From positions 1 through 11,747 of the forward strand of contig CAYGLJ010000030.1 in assembly GCA_964350865.1 (NCBI GenBank): a stretch of 11,747 nt of DNA. Reading direction: 5' to 3'. Both the position numbers and the translations under genes were made by a program. Source of the DNA: Pontimonas sp964350865 (GTDB lineage Bacteria; Actinomycetota; Actinomycetes; Actinomycetales; Microbacteriaceae). The notes below the pieces were generated by a model that ran no database searches, was not told the origin of the DNA, and was given only the letters and a program-made list of their open reading frames with translations. Positions 5,361 through 11,747 of this stretch are shown one piece after another. Positions within the stretch are counted from its first letter, which is position 1. Each line of letters opens with the position of its first letter.

Positions 5361-6160
5361 GCGGATTCAGGTGCTGCCAGTTGTACTGAGCGAATAACCC
5401 TGTCCAAAATCAAGTCGAAGTTCATCGCCATTTCCTCAGCACTTTCGCCCGGCCAAACGTGGAGCGGACTCGCTGCTCCCTGAGCTTGTTGAAGCGCTGC
5501 CCTCTCGGGTAATTCTGGTTGCAACACAAGCGCCCCAAACATTTGCTTGAGTTCGTCGATTCGGTACTGGTGCTCAATAGACTGCGGTCGCACCCTGTTC
5601 ACGATGACGCCTAGGGGCTGCAGACGAGGCGATACTCCGCGCCGAAGCTCGTCGACAGCCCTAAATGCCCGTTGTGTTGCCGCCACAGAGAATAACCCCG
5701 GTTCGGTCACCACTGCCACGCGGTCACTCGCCGTCCACGCCATCCGGGTGAGTCCATTGAGGGAGGGTGGGCAGTCAATCAAGACAATGTCGTAGTCATC
5801 CTCGACGGCAGCAAGAATTTCCTCCAGCCGCCATATTTCCCGTTTGGTGAGGGTCGGGGAGTCGAACGCCATTGCGGAGGGGGAACCTAGGAGAACATCG
5901 ACTGTTCCTTTGTGACTTCTTGTCCAACCACTGGGGACGATCGCGTTCTTCACGTGGGAGGAGCGCGGCGAGGCGAGCAGGTGCGAAATATTGAGATGGC
6001 GTCCCACAATGACATCCATGCCGGTGGAAGCATCCGATTGCGGATCCATATCCACTACAAGAGTCTTGAGTCCCCGAGCGAAAGCTGCCGAGGCAAGGCC
6101 GAGAGTCACGGTGGTCTTTCCGACGCCACCTTTGAGTGAACTCAGACTGATTACGCGCAT
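5357..6160 (-). CDS. Orphan ParA-family ATPase
   Basis: This is a 267-residue ParA/Soj-type ATPase. It has a deviant Walker A KGGVGKTT at 10-17 with the signature lysine K10, DMDPQ (switch I) at 37-41, and Walker B VLIDCPP at 126-132. There is no N-terminal helix-turn-helix, so it resembles small ParA proteins that bind DNA nonspecifically or position other cargo. ParA ATPases cycle between ADP-bound monomer and ATP-bound dimer to move chromosomes, plasmids or protein complexes. No parB gene and no parS-like site were seen nearby, so a chromosome-segregation role is not shown. The neighbours (FHA, MerR, pyruvate carboxylase) suggest a vertically inherited chromosomal gene and not a plasmid relic. 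ATG 6160 is supported by a TAAGCT -10 element 7 nt upstream. It is divergent from pyruvate carboxylase. Confidence 0.88.
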   Translation of the reverse strand: MRVISLSSLKGGVGKTTVTLGLASAAFARGLKTLVVDMDPQSDASTGMDVIVGRHLNISHLLASPRSSHVKNAIVPSGWTRSHKGTVDVLLGSPSAMAFDSPTLTKREIWRLEEILAAVEDDYDIVLIDCPPSLNGLTRMAWTASDRVAVVTEPGLFSVAATQRAFRAVDELRRGVSPRLQPLGVIVNRVRPQSIEHQYRIDELKQMFGALVLQPELPERAALQQAQGAASPLHVWPGESAEEMAMNFDLILDRVIRSVQLAAPESA

Positions 6161-6163
6161 TGG

Positions 6164-6186
6164 GCCTAGCTTAGCCTTGGCTAGGC
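6164..6186. promoter_or_regulatory. Inverted repeat in parA/pyc divergent promoter
   Basis: GCCTAGC (6164-6170) and GCTAGGC (6180-6186) form a perfect 7-nt inverted repeat with a 9-nt spacer. Inside lies a smaller dyad, TAGCC/GGCTA (6172-6176 and 6179-6183). The right arm overlaps the possible pyc -10 (6182-6187) and the left arm overlaps the parA -10 (6168-6173), so a bound protein could control both genes. The centre-to-centre distance is 16 nt. Confidence 0.45.
6168..6173 (-). promoter_or_regulatory. Putative -10 element, leaderless start of parA-like gene
   Basis: TAAGCT on the minus strand ends 7 nt before ATG 6160. No Shine-Dalgarno sequence is evident before this ATG, supporting a leaderless transcript. 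The same hexamer serves the repeat-protein gene at 2778. Confidence 0.45.
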
Positions 6187-6187
6187 T
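6182..6187 (+). promoter_or_regulatory. Possible -10 element of pyruvate carboxylase
   Basis: TAGGCT fits TANNNT and would start a transcript near 6194, giving a leader of about 50 nt with AGAGAGG before ATG 6244. It lies partly within the right arm of the inverted repeat. No clear -35 hexamer is seen, so confidence is limited. Confidence 0.3.
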
Positions 6188-6243
6188 TAGTACTGAGGAC
6201 GCCAGACGGATAACTCTCGTTGGCGCTCAGAGAGGCGTGGTCG

Positions 6244-9200
6244 ATGGTCAGCAAGATTCTGGTGGCGAATCGTGGCGAAATCGCTATTCGTGCCTTTAGG
6301 GCTGCCGTCGAACTGGGCCTCAAGACTGTTGCGGTGTATCCGTTTGAGGACCGTTTCTCGCTGCACCGTATGAAAGCGGATGAGGCCTATCAAATTGGCG
6401 AGCCCGGCCATCCTCTGCGCGCATACCTCACCATCGACGAGATTATGCGGGTTGCGCAACTTTCCGGCGCCGATGCCATCTACCCGGGATACGGGTTCCT
6501 GAGCGAGAACCCTGATTTGGCACGGGCCTGTGAAGAGGCGGGAATCGTCTTTGTAGGCCCTCCGGCTTCCGTCCTCGAGATGGCGGGAAACAAAGTCACC
6601 GCTAAAGAGCACGCGATACGGGCTGGCGTTCCCGTTCTCGCGTCCAGCGAGGCCACCACCGATGTTGATGTTCTTGTTGCCGAGGCCGAGAAGATTGGCT
6701 TCCCCATTTTTGCCAAAGCGGTCGCCGGTGGCGGAGGGCGCGGCATGCGAAGGGTTGATTCTCCAGAAGACCTCAGGCCCGCTCTCGAAGCTGCCATGCG
6801 AGAGGCCGAGACAGCGTTTGGTGATGGCCGGATGTTTGTGGAACAGGCTGTGGTTCGACCGCGCCATATCGAAGTTCAAATCATGGCCGATAAACAGGGC
6901 ACCACGCTGCACTTGTTCGAGCGTGATTGTTCGGTGCAGCGTCGCCACCAAAAAGTCATTGAAATCGCTCCGGCTCCAAACCTTGATGACTCCATTCGGC
7001 AGGCGATTCTTCGTGATGCCATTGCTTTTGCCCAGTCAATTGGCTATCAGAACGCCGGCACCGTGGAGTTCCTGGTGGACACCGCGGGGGAGCGATCAGG
7101 CCAGCACGTGTTCATCGAAATGAACCCCCGGATTCAGGTGGAACACACGGTGACCGAGGAAGTCACGGATGTAGATCTCGTCCATACGCAAATCCGAGTT
7201 GCCTCGGGTGAATCGTTGGAGTCGATTGGGCTCTCGCAAGAGTCGATTGTGCTGCGCGGTTTCGCGATGCAGTGTCGGATTACGACCGAGGACCCGGCAG
7301 CAGATTTTCGCCCTGACACCGGAAAAATCACCACCTATCGATCGCCGGGAGGGGCGGGTATTCGACTGGACGGCGGGACAGTCAACCAAGGCGCCCAGAT
7401 TTCTCCTTACTTTGACTCCATGTTGGCGAAGATGACTACTCGAGGCAGGACTTTCGAGATTGCCGTCTCTCGTGCCCGACGGGGCCTCGCTGAGTTTCGG
7501 ATTCGAGGAGTTTCGACCAACATTCCTTTTCTCCAAGCAGTCGTCGACGATGAAGCCTTCCTAGCGGGAGATGTCTCAACATCGTTCATCGATGAGCGGC
7601 CCCATCTTGTGCGTTCGCGCTCGAGTAAAGACCGCGGCACCAAGCTTCTGACCTGGATTGCGGACGTGAGCGTCAACAAACCTCACGGAGATGCCCCCTC
7701 CGTCGTCGATCCCGTCGCCAAGTTGCCAGAAATTTCGGGCACGACACCCCCCGTCGGATCAAAGCAACGCCTTATGGAGTTGGGTCCGGAAGGCTTTGCT
7801 AAAGACCTCCGTGCCGCTCGGGCGCTAGCCGTCACAGAAACGACGTTCCGTGATGCTCACCAGTCACTGTTGGCGACCAGGGTTCGAACTAAGGACCTCA
7901 TTGAGGTGCTTCCTGCAGTGGCCGAGACAACCCCCGAGTTGCTCTCCATCGAAGCCTGGGGTGGGGCAACGTATGACGTTGCCCTGCGATTCCTTGGTGA
8001 AGACCCATGGGATCGTCTCCACGCGTTGCGAGAAGGATTGCCCAATGTGTGTATTCAGATGCTCTTGCGGGGCCGAAACACTGTGGGGTACACCCCTTAC
8101 CCCACTCAGGTCACAGACGCTTTTGTTCAGGAAGCAACAGCGGTAGGCGTTGACATATTCCGCATCTTTGATGCCCTCAATGACGTCACCAACATGCGCC
8201 CGGCCATTGATGCTGTGCTCGACACCGGAACCGCGGTGGCTGAGGTCGGACTGTGCTATTCCGGAAACCTGCTCGATCCTGCTGAAGATTTGTACACCCT
8301 GGACTACTACCTGCGCTTGGCAGAAGAAATGGTCGAAGCGGGAGCCCACATCCTGGCCATCAAGGATATGGCCGGCTTATTGCGAGCGGAAGCTGCATCC
8401 CGGCTGGTCCTGGCCTTGCGAGAGCGATTCGACACTCCTGTTCACCTGCACACCCATGACACGGCCGGAGGGCAGCTGGCCACACTTCTAGCCGCGAGCG
8501 CAGCCGGAGTTGACGCTGTTGATGCGGCAAACGCGGCTATGGCGGGCACCACCAGCCAGCCATCTTTGTCCTCGCTCGTTGCCGCTCTCGAGAACACTGA
8601 GCGTGACACCGGACTGAGTCTGAGCGCCGTGTCTGCACTTGAGCCTTATTGGGAAGCGGTTCGGAAGACCTATCTTCCGTTTGAGTCAGGCCTTCCCGGA
8701 CCCACCGGTCGGGTCTACCACCACGAAATTCCGGGTGGGCAGCTTTCCAACCTCCGTCAACAAGCGATTGCCCTAGGTCTTGCGGATCGATTCGAGGACA
8801 TCGAAGACTGGTACGCACAAGCGAACCGAATGCTCGGTCGTCCTACCAAGGTCACACCGTCGAGCAAAGTGGTAGGTGACTTGGCGCTTCACCTCGTGGC
8901 GATGGATGTTGACCCGGCGGAATTCGAAGCCAACCCTGGCGCCTATGACATCCCCGACTCCGTTGTCGGCTTCATGGCCGGGGAGCTGGGTGACCTGCCG
9001 GGGGGTTGGCCCGAGCCTTTCCGCTCCAAAATACTGGAGGGGAAAACCAGAAAGCCCACCCTCACGGATCTCACGGACGAGCAAGAAGCTGCTCTTGCTG
9101 TACCCGGCAGGGATCGACAAGACATGCTCAACACCCTGCTGTTCCCTGGCCCCACTGCGGAGTATCGCGAAGTGCAGGAAGCCTTCGGCGACGTCTCCGT

Positions 9201-9645
9201 GATCAAGACCCGCGACTATCTCTACGGGCTCCCGCTGGGTGAAGAATCTGTGGTGGAGGTGGAGCCAGGTGTAAGTCTCTATGTCTCGCTGGAGTCAATC
9301 TCAGAGCCAGACGACCGAGGAATGCGGACTGTGGTGGCTGCGCTCAATGGGCAAATGCGACCGATCAGCATCCGCGACCGCTCCATCGATGTTCAGGTGA
9401 CTCAGGCTGAGAAGGCTGATCCTCAGAACCCTCGCCACGTTGCGGCGCCCTTCTCTGGCGTTGTCACAGTCTCCGCCGACGTGGGAGACACCGTGGCAGA
9501 GGGTGACGTGGTGGCGACAATCGAAGCGATGAAGATGGAGGCGGGAATCAGCGCAAACGCCTCGGGGGTTGTCGCCCGTTGGGCAATCCCGAAGACTCAG
9601 CAGGTGGAAGCAGGAGACCTGATTCTGGAAATTGCCTCTGACTAA
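6244..9645 (+). CDS. pyc: Pyruvate carboxylase
   Basis: This is a complete single-chain pyruvate carboxylase of 1133 residues, the usual length. It makes oxaloacetate from pyruvate, bicarbonate and ATP, refilling the TCA cycle. The biotin carboxylase domain (about 1-450) shows ILVANRGEIA at 5-14, the ATP-grasp glycine loop VAGGGGRG at 160-167, ERDCSVQRRHQK at 226-237 and EMNPRIQVEH at 292-301. The carboxyltransferase domain (about 530-800) begins ETTFRD with metal ligand D537, has the carboxylated lysine K707 in AIKDMAG, and metal histidines H736/H738 in HLHTHD. The C-terminal biotinyl domain carries EAMKMEA with biotin lysine K1097, 36 residues before the end. All key residues are intact. 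ATG 6244 is preferred over TTG 6220 because AGAGAGG precedes it and the biotin carboxylase strand starts immediately. It is transcribed alone, divergently from the ParA gene. Confidence 0.97.
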   Translation: MVSKILVANRGEIAIRAFRAAVELGLKTVAVYPFEDRFSLHRMKADEAYQIGEPGHPLRAYLTIDEIMRVAQLSGADAIYPGYGFLSENPDLARACEEAGIVFVGPPASVLEMAGNKVTAKEHAIRAGVPVLASSEATTDVDVLVAEAEKIGFPIFAKAVAGGGGRGMRRVDSPEDLRPALEAAMREAETAFGDGRMFVEQAVVRPRHIEVQIMADKQGTTLHLFERDCSVQRRHQKVIEIAPAPNLDDSIRQAILRDAIAFAQSIGYQNAGTVEFLVDTAGERSGQHVFIEMNPRIQVEHTVTEEVTDVDLVHTQIRVASGESLESIGLSQESIVLRGFAMQCRITTEDPAADFRPDTGKITTYRSPGGAGIRLDGGTVNQGAQISPYFDSMLAKMTTRGRTFEIAVSRARRGLAEFRIRGVSTNIPFLQAVVDDEAFLAGDVSTSFIDERPHLVRSRSSKDRGTKLLTWIADVSVNKPHGDAPSVVDPVAKLPEISGTTPPVGSKQRLMELGPEGFAKDLRAARALAVTETTFRDAHQSLLATRVRTKDLIEVLPAVAETTPELLSIEAWGGATYDVALRFLGEDPWDRLHALREGLPNVCIQMLLRGRNTVGYTPYPTQVTDAFVQEATAVGVDIFRIFDALNDVTNMRPAIDAVLDTGTAVAEVGLCYSGNLLDPAEDLYTLDYYLRLAEEMVEAGAHILAIKDMAGLLRAEAASRLVLALRERFDTPVHLHTHDTAGGQLATLLAASAAGVDAVDAANAAMAGTTSQPSLSSLVAALENTERDTGLSLSAVSALEPYWEAVRKTYLPFESGLPGPTGRVYHHEIPGGQLSNLRQQAIALGLADRFEDIEDWYAQANRMLGRPTKVTPSSKVVGDLALHLVAMDVDPAEFEANPGAYDIPDSVVGFMAGELGDLPGGWPEPFRSKILEGKTRKPTLTDLTDEQEAALAVPGRDRQDMLNTLLFPGPTAEYREVQEAFGDVSVIKTRDYLYGLPLGEESVVEVEPGVSLYVSLESISEPDDRGMRTVVAALNGQMRPISIRDRSIDVQVTQAEKADPQNPRHVAAPFSGVVTVSADVGDTVAEGDVVATIEAMKMEAGISANASGVVARWAIPKTQQVEAGDLILEIASD

Positions 9646-9673
9646 AGCACATTTGGTTATGCCCCCGAGCAGT

Positions 9674-9679
9674 TAGACT
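9674..9679 (+). promoter_or_regulatory. Possible -10 element of the MinD-like/def operon
   Basis: TAGACT fits TANNNT in the 72-nt gap after pyc. TTTGGT at 9652-9657, 16 nt upstream, could serve as a weak -35. A transcript from about 9686 would have a leader of about 32 nt with AAGGA (9705-9709) 8 nt before ATG 9718. Confidence 0.35.
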
Positions 9680-9717
9680 CGATTGTCCCCGACACTTGTG
9701 AGACAAGGATCCACTCC

Positions 9718-10851
9718 ATGGTCAAAAAAGCAGACTCCACACCTTCGCCTGAGGACGCTCCTGAGGTAGTGGAAGTTTCTGTGGATGCAGAGACCGTTGA
9801 TGCGGGGTCACCGGAAGTAGCGGGGGATGAGAGCATAACCCTCGCGGTAAAGCCGGGCGGAGATGAGCTGTATCACCGTCGCGCCGAGGAACGTGGCGAC
9901 GCTCCTGAGCCTGCAGCAATGCTGACCGACGATCGTCTGATTGATTCCTCCGGGCGCTATCGGGAAGTACCCGAAGGATTTTGGCAAAGGTTCCTCTACG
10001 AAATCTCGTTCCACAGCATCAACGTGGGAGATTCTCGGGCTGTCCGTGAGCGGAAAGCAATGGATCGCCGGATTTCTCACCCCTTTGATCAGGGGACTCG
10101 ATTTGTTCCGGTGCTCACCCGAAAAGGAGGAGTGGGGAAAACGACCGTCACCACCCTGTTAGGAATGGCGCTAGCCGAGGTGCGGGACGATCGTGTTCTC
10201 GGTATCGATGCGAACCCGGACCGGGGAACCTTGGCTGAGCGTGTAGCCAGATCCACCGGCGCCACGGTTCGCGATGTGGTGAATCTCGCCTCGGGTATCT
10301 CCTCTTTTACCGATTTTGCAGAGCTGGTGTCAAAGGACAAGACGCGTTTCCATGTTTTGGCTTCTGACACTGACCCTCTCCTGTCCGAAGCGTTCGATGA
10401 GGATGACTACAACGTGGTGGCCGACCAGGCCGCCCGCTTCTACTCCATCGTTCTTACGGACTGTGGAACAGGTGTCGTTCACTCGGTGATGCGCCCCACG
10501 TTGGAGCGCGCCGATGGACTGGTCGTTGTCTCGGGTGGAAGCGTCGATGAGGCGAGACTCGCGTCGGAAACCCTGACCTGGTTGGAAGCAAACGGCTATG
10601 GAGATCTCGTCCGGAGGGCTGTTGTGGCGTTGAACACGGCAACGCAGGGCACCAACGTCGTGAAACTTGACGAAATCGAACAGCACTTTGTGTCTCGGGT
10701 GCGGGACGTCGTTCGCATACCTTACGATCCTTTCCTTGCCGCGGGTTCCATCGTGGATTGGTCCCGCTTGAGCCCTTACACGCGAGAGGCCGCGCGTGAG
10801 TTGGCGGCGCTTGTAGTCGAGGGAGTGGCTGAGGACTCTTCGGTCCGCTAA
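9718..10851 (+). CDS. MinD/ParA-type ATPase, EspI-like
   Basis: This is a 377-residue protein with an acidic, Pro/Glu/Asp-rich and probably disordered N-terminus (about 8-68), a basic linker segment (about 80-125, including GFWQRFLYEISFHSINVG and RERKAMDRRI), and a C-terminal P-loop ATPase. The ATPase has deviant Walker A RKGGVGKTT at 135-143, DANPDRGTL at 164-172 and Walker B VLTDCGTG at 245-252. The DANPDRGTL wording and the linker-plus-ATPase layout resemble the MinD-like EspI proteins of ESX/type VII secretion loci, but no ESX gene is in the window. It lacks a visible membrane-targeting helix at the C-terminus. AAGGA 8 nt before ATG 9718 supports the start. The stop overlaps the deformylase start (TAATG). 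The ATPase class is firm; a role in positioning, secretion or division is open. Confidence 0.85.
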   Translation: MVKKADSTPSPEDAPEVVEVSVDAETVDAGSPEVAGDESITLAVKPGGDELYHRRAEERGDAPEPAAMLTDDRLIDSSGRYREVPEGFWQRFLYEISFHSINVGDSRAVRERKAMDRRISHPFDQGTRFVPVLTRKGGVGKTTVTTLLGMALAEVRDDRVLGIDANPDRGTLAERVARSTGATVRDVVNLASGISSFTDFAELVSKDKTRFHVLASDTDPLLSEAFDEDDYNVVADQAARFYSIVLTDCGTGVVHSVMRPTLERADGLVVVSGGSVDEARLASETLTWLEANGYGDLVRRAVVALNTATQGTNVVKLDEIEQHFVSRVRDVVRIPYDPFLAAGSIVDWSRLSPYTREAARELAALVVEGVAEDSSVR

Positions 10852-11351
10852 TGCCCGAGCGTCCCATTCGGCTGTTTGGCGACCCTATCCTGACGAGCCC
10901 CGCGGACCCTGTTGACATGTCGTCTCCTCGCGTTCGGGAGTTGGTTGCTGACCTCGTGGATACTGTCAAAATCCCCGGAAGAGCTGGAGTTGCTGCCAAT
11001 CAGATTGGGGTAGGTCTTCGGGCGTTTAGCTACAACATTGATGGGGCAGTCGGTTATTTACTGAATCCGCGCCTGGTGAAAGTTTGGGGGGAGCCCGAAG
11101 ACATGTCAGAGGGGTGTTTGTCCGTACCCGGACTTACCTATCCCCGCCAGCGTTTCCCTCATGCTCTGGCCGAGGGCTTCACCGTTGATGGAGAGCGAGT
11201 CGAGGTGGAGGGTGAAGGTCTTATGGCCCAGGCCCTCCAGCACGAGCTTGACCATCTCGACGGGATTCTCTACTTTCAGGGGCTAGCCCCGGAGCATAAG
11301 AAGCGCGCACTGCAGGCCATTCGTGATTCAGAGTGGTTTGGAAAGGGATAG
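10851..11351 (+). CDS. def: Peptide deformylase
   Basis: This is a 166-residue metalloenzyme that removes the N-terminal formyl group from new polypeptides at the ribosome. The metal ligands are all present: C89 in EGCLSVP (87-93), and H131 and H135 in HELDH (131-135), with catalytic E132. Motif 1 reads GRAGVAANQ at 43-51, with Q51 conserved; the first glycine of the usual GxGxAAxQ is Arg44-Ala45-shifted, a form I recall from actinobacterial Def2-type enzymes. Length is normal. Translation starts at ATG 10851, overlapping the previous stop by one base (TAATG), which suggests coupling to the MinD-like ATPase. No fmt gene is adjacent, so this may be one of two deformylases. Activity looks intact; the gene copy number is unknown. 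Confidence 0.93.
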   Translation: MPERPIRLFGDPILTSPADPVDMSSPRVRELVADLVDTVKIPGRAGVAANQIGVGLRAFSYNIDGAVGYLLNPRLVKVWGEPEDMSEGCLSVPGLTYPRQRFPHALAEGFTVDGERVEVEGEGLMAQALQHELDHLDGILYFQGLAPEHKKRALQAIRDSEWFGKG

Positions 11352-11383
11352 CCCAGACGCAAGAGCACCCGGTAAGGAGCGCC

Positions 11384-11389
11384 TAGACT
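11384..11389 (+). promoter_or_regulatory. Putative -10 element, leaderless start of ROK kinase
   Basis: TAGACT ends 8 nt before GTG 11398. The purine-rich AAGGAG at 11374-11379 is 18 nt from the GTG, too far to act as its ribosome-binding site, so a leaderless start is the better explanation. No clear -35 is visible. Confidence 0.4.
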
Positions 11390-11397
11390 TATCGGCT

Positions 11398-11747
11398 GTG
11401 GATGCGCTGGGATTAGACATTGGTGGCACGAAAATCGCGGGAGCTCGGGTATCTCCGGACGGGAAGGTTTTGTCGCACGCCTCACGCCCGACCACACCGG
11501 ATAATCCGGAGGGCATTTTGGACGCGCTGTCCGAGATTTTCCAGGAGCTGGGTGGTCACGAAGCGTTATCCGCCGTCGGAGTTGCGGTGGCCGCTTTTCT
11601 CAACGCTGAGCGCGACACTATCTTTTTTTCCCCCAATATTGCGTGGCGCGATTTTCCTCTGAGAGCAGCGGTCGCCGAGCGACTGGGCGTTCCTGTTGTT
11701 CTCGAAAACGATGCGAATGCTGCGGGTTGGGGTGAGTTTCGATTCGG
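11398..11747 (+). CDS. ROK-family sugar kinase (glucokinase-like), 3' end cut
   Basis: The first 116 codons of a ROK-family (repressor, ORF, kinase) protein are present; the rest lies beyond the window. There is no N-terminal helix-turn-helix, so it is a kinase-type member, not a repressor. The phosphate-binding loop LDIGGTK is at 6-12, and the ENDANAAGWGE segment at 103-113 places the catalytic aspartate at D105. Such enzymes phosphorylate glucose, N-acetylglucosamine, N-acetylmannosamine or related sugars with ATP or polyphosphate; the zinc-binding CxCGxxGC segment that helps assign the substrate is not in view. The start is GTG 11398: the ATG at 11402 is out of frame, and there is no nearer in-frame candidate. 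A TAGACT -10 element lies 8 nt upstream, and the deformylase stop is 46 nt upstream. The family is firm, the sugar unknown. Confidence 0.88.
   Translation, partial: MDALGLDIGGTKIAGARVSPDGKVLSHASRPTTPDNPEGILDALSEIFQELGGHEALSAVGVAVAAFLNAERDTIFFSPNIAWRDFPLRAAVAERLGVPVVLENDANAAGWGEFRF

Noticed and set aside
5357..6160. ParA gene as a sign of an integrated plasmid or partition locus
   Set aside because: No parB, no parS-like 16-mer, no replication or mobility genes, and codon and base use look like the neighbouring core genes.
6220..6243. TTG start extending pyruvate carboxylase by 8 residues
   Set aside because: AGAGAGG sits correctly before ATG 6244 and the conserved first strand starts right after that ATG.
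6187..6951. Minus-strand frame of 254 codons at the start of pyc
   Set aside because: It lies wholly opposite intact biotin carboxylase motifs; its product has no family features.
11402..11404. ATG as start of the ROK kinase
   Set aside because: It is out of frame with the DIGGTK motif; GTG 11398 is in frame.
1..11747. CRISPR array, tRNA, rRNA, insertion sequence, toxin-antitoxin or phage defence genes
   Set aside because: No spaced direct repeats, cloverleaf, transposase or nuclease signature was seen by eye on either strand.

Overview
The window looks like the chromosome of a high-GC Gram-positive (Actinomycetota), probably a Microbacteriaceae-like member. The evidence is GC content estimated by eye in the high fifties, a GarA/OdhI-type FHA protein next to a PgsA-like phosphatidyltransferase and two MerR regulators, a single-chain pyruvate carboxylase, an actinobacterial-type peptide deformylase, and several genes whose start codon sits 6-8 nt after a TANNNT -10 element, as in leaderless actinobacterial transcripts. 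Tight packing, with two convergent gene pairs sharing stop-codon bases, suggests a compact genome. The genus is not determined.

Layout. 1-422 (-): a cupin protein cut by the window edge. 480-596 (+): a 38-residue single-pass membrane protein. 661-1560 and 1571-2323 (+): a DUF368/PopT-type polyprenyl-phosphate transporter and a DltE-like short-chain dehydrogenase, 10 nt apart. 2320-2778 (-): a four-repeat LRV/HEAT-like protein, tail to tail with the dehydrogenase. 2879-5360 (+): a PgsA-like enzyme, a GarA/OdhI FHA protein, an FtsR-like MerR and a second, McdR-like MerR. 5357-6160 (-): an orphan ParA ATPase. 6244-9645 (+): complete pyruvate carboxylase. 9718-10851 and 10851-11351 (+): a MinD/EspI-like ATPase overlapping a peptide deformylase by one base. 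11398-11747 (+): the N-terminal part of a ROK-family sugar kinase.

How the genes may work together. The pgsA/FHA/MerR/MerR block matches a conserved actinobacterial neighbourhood (in Mycobacterium tuberculosis: pgsA2, gcvH, garA, Rv1828, Rv1829, Rv1830), here in shortened form. It combines lipid synthesis, control of 2-oxoglutarate metabolism and cell-division transcription. Pyruvate carboxylase next door feeds oxaloacetate into the same TCA branch that GarA/OdhI proteins control. Two different deviant-Walker ATPases flank pyruvate carboxylase, and neither has a ParB, MinC/E or ESX partner in view. PopT belongs to lipid-carrier recycling for cell-wall synthesis.

No rRNA, tRNA, CRISPR array, insertion sequence or phage gene was seen. 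No gene-free stretch exceeds 300 bases. The most interesting points are the altered phospho-switch of the FHA protein, the EspI-like ATPase coupled to a deformylase outside an ESX locus, the leaderless promoter set, and two small dyads in divergent promoter regions.
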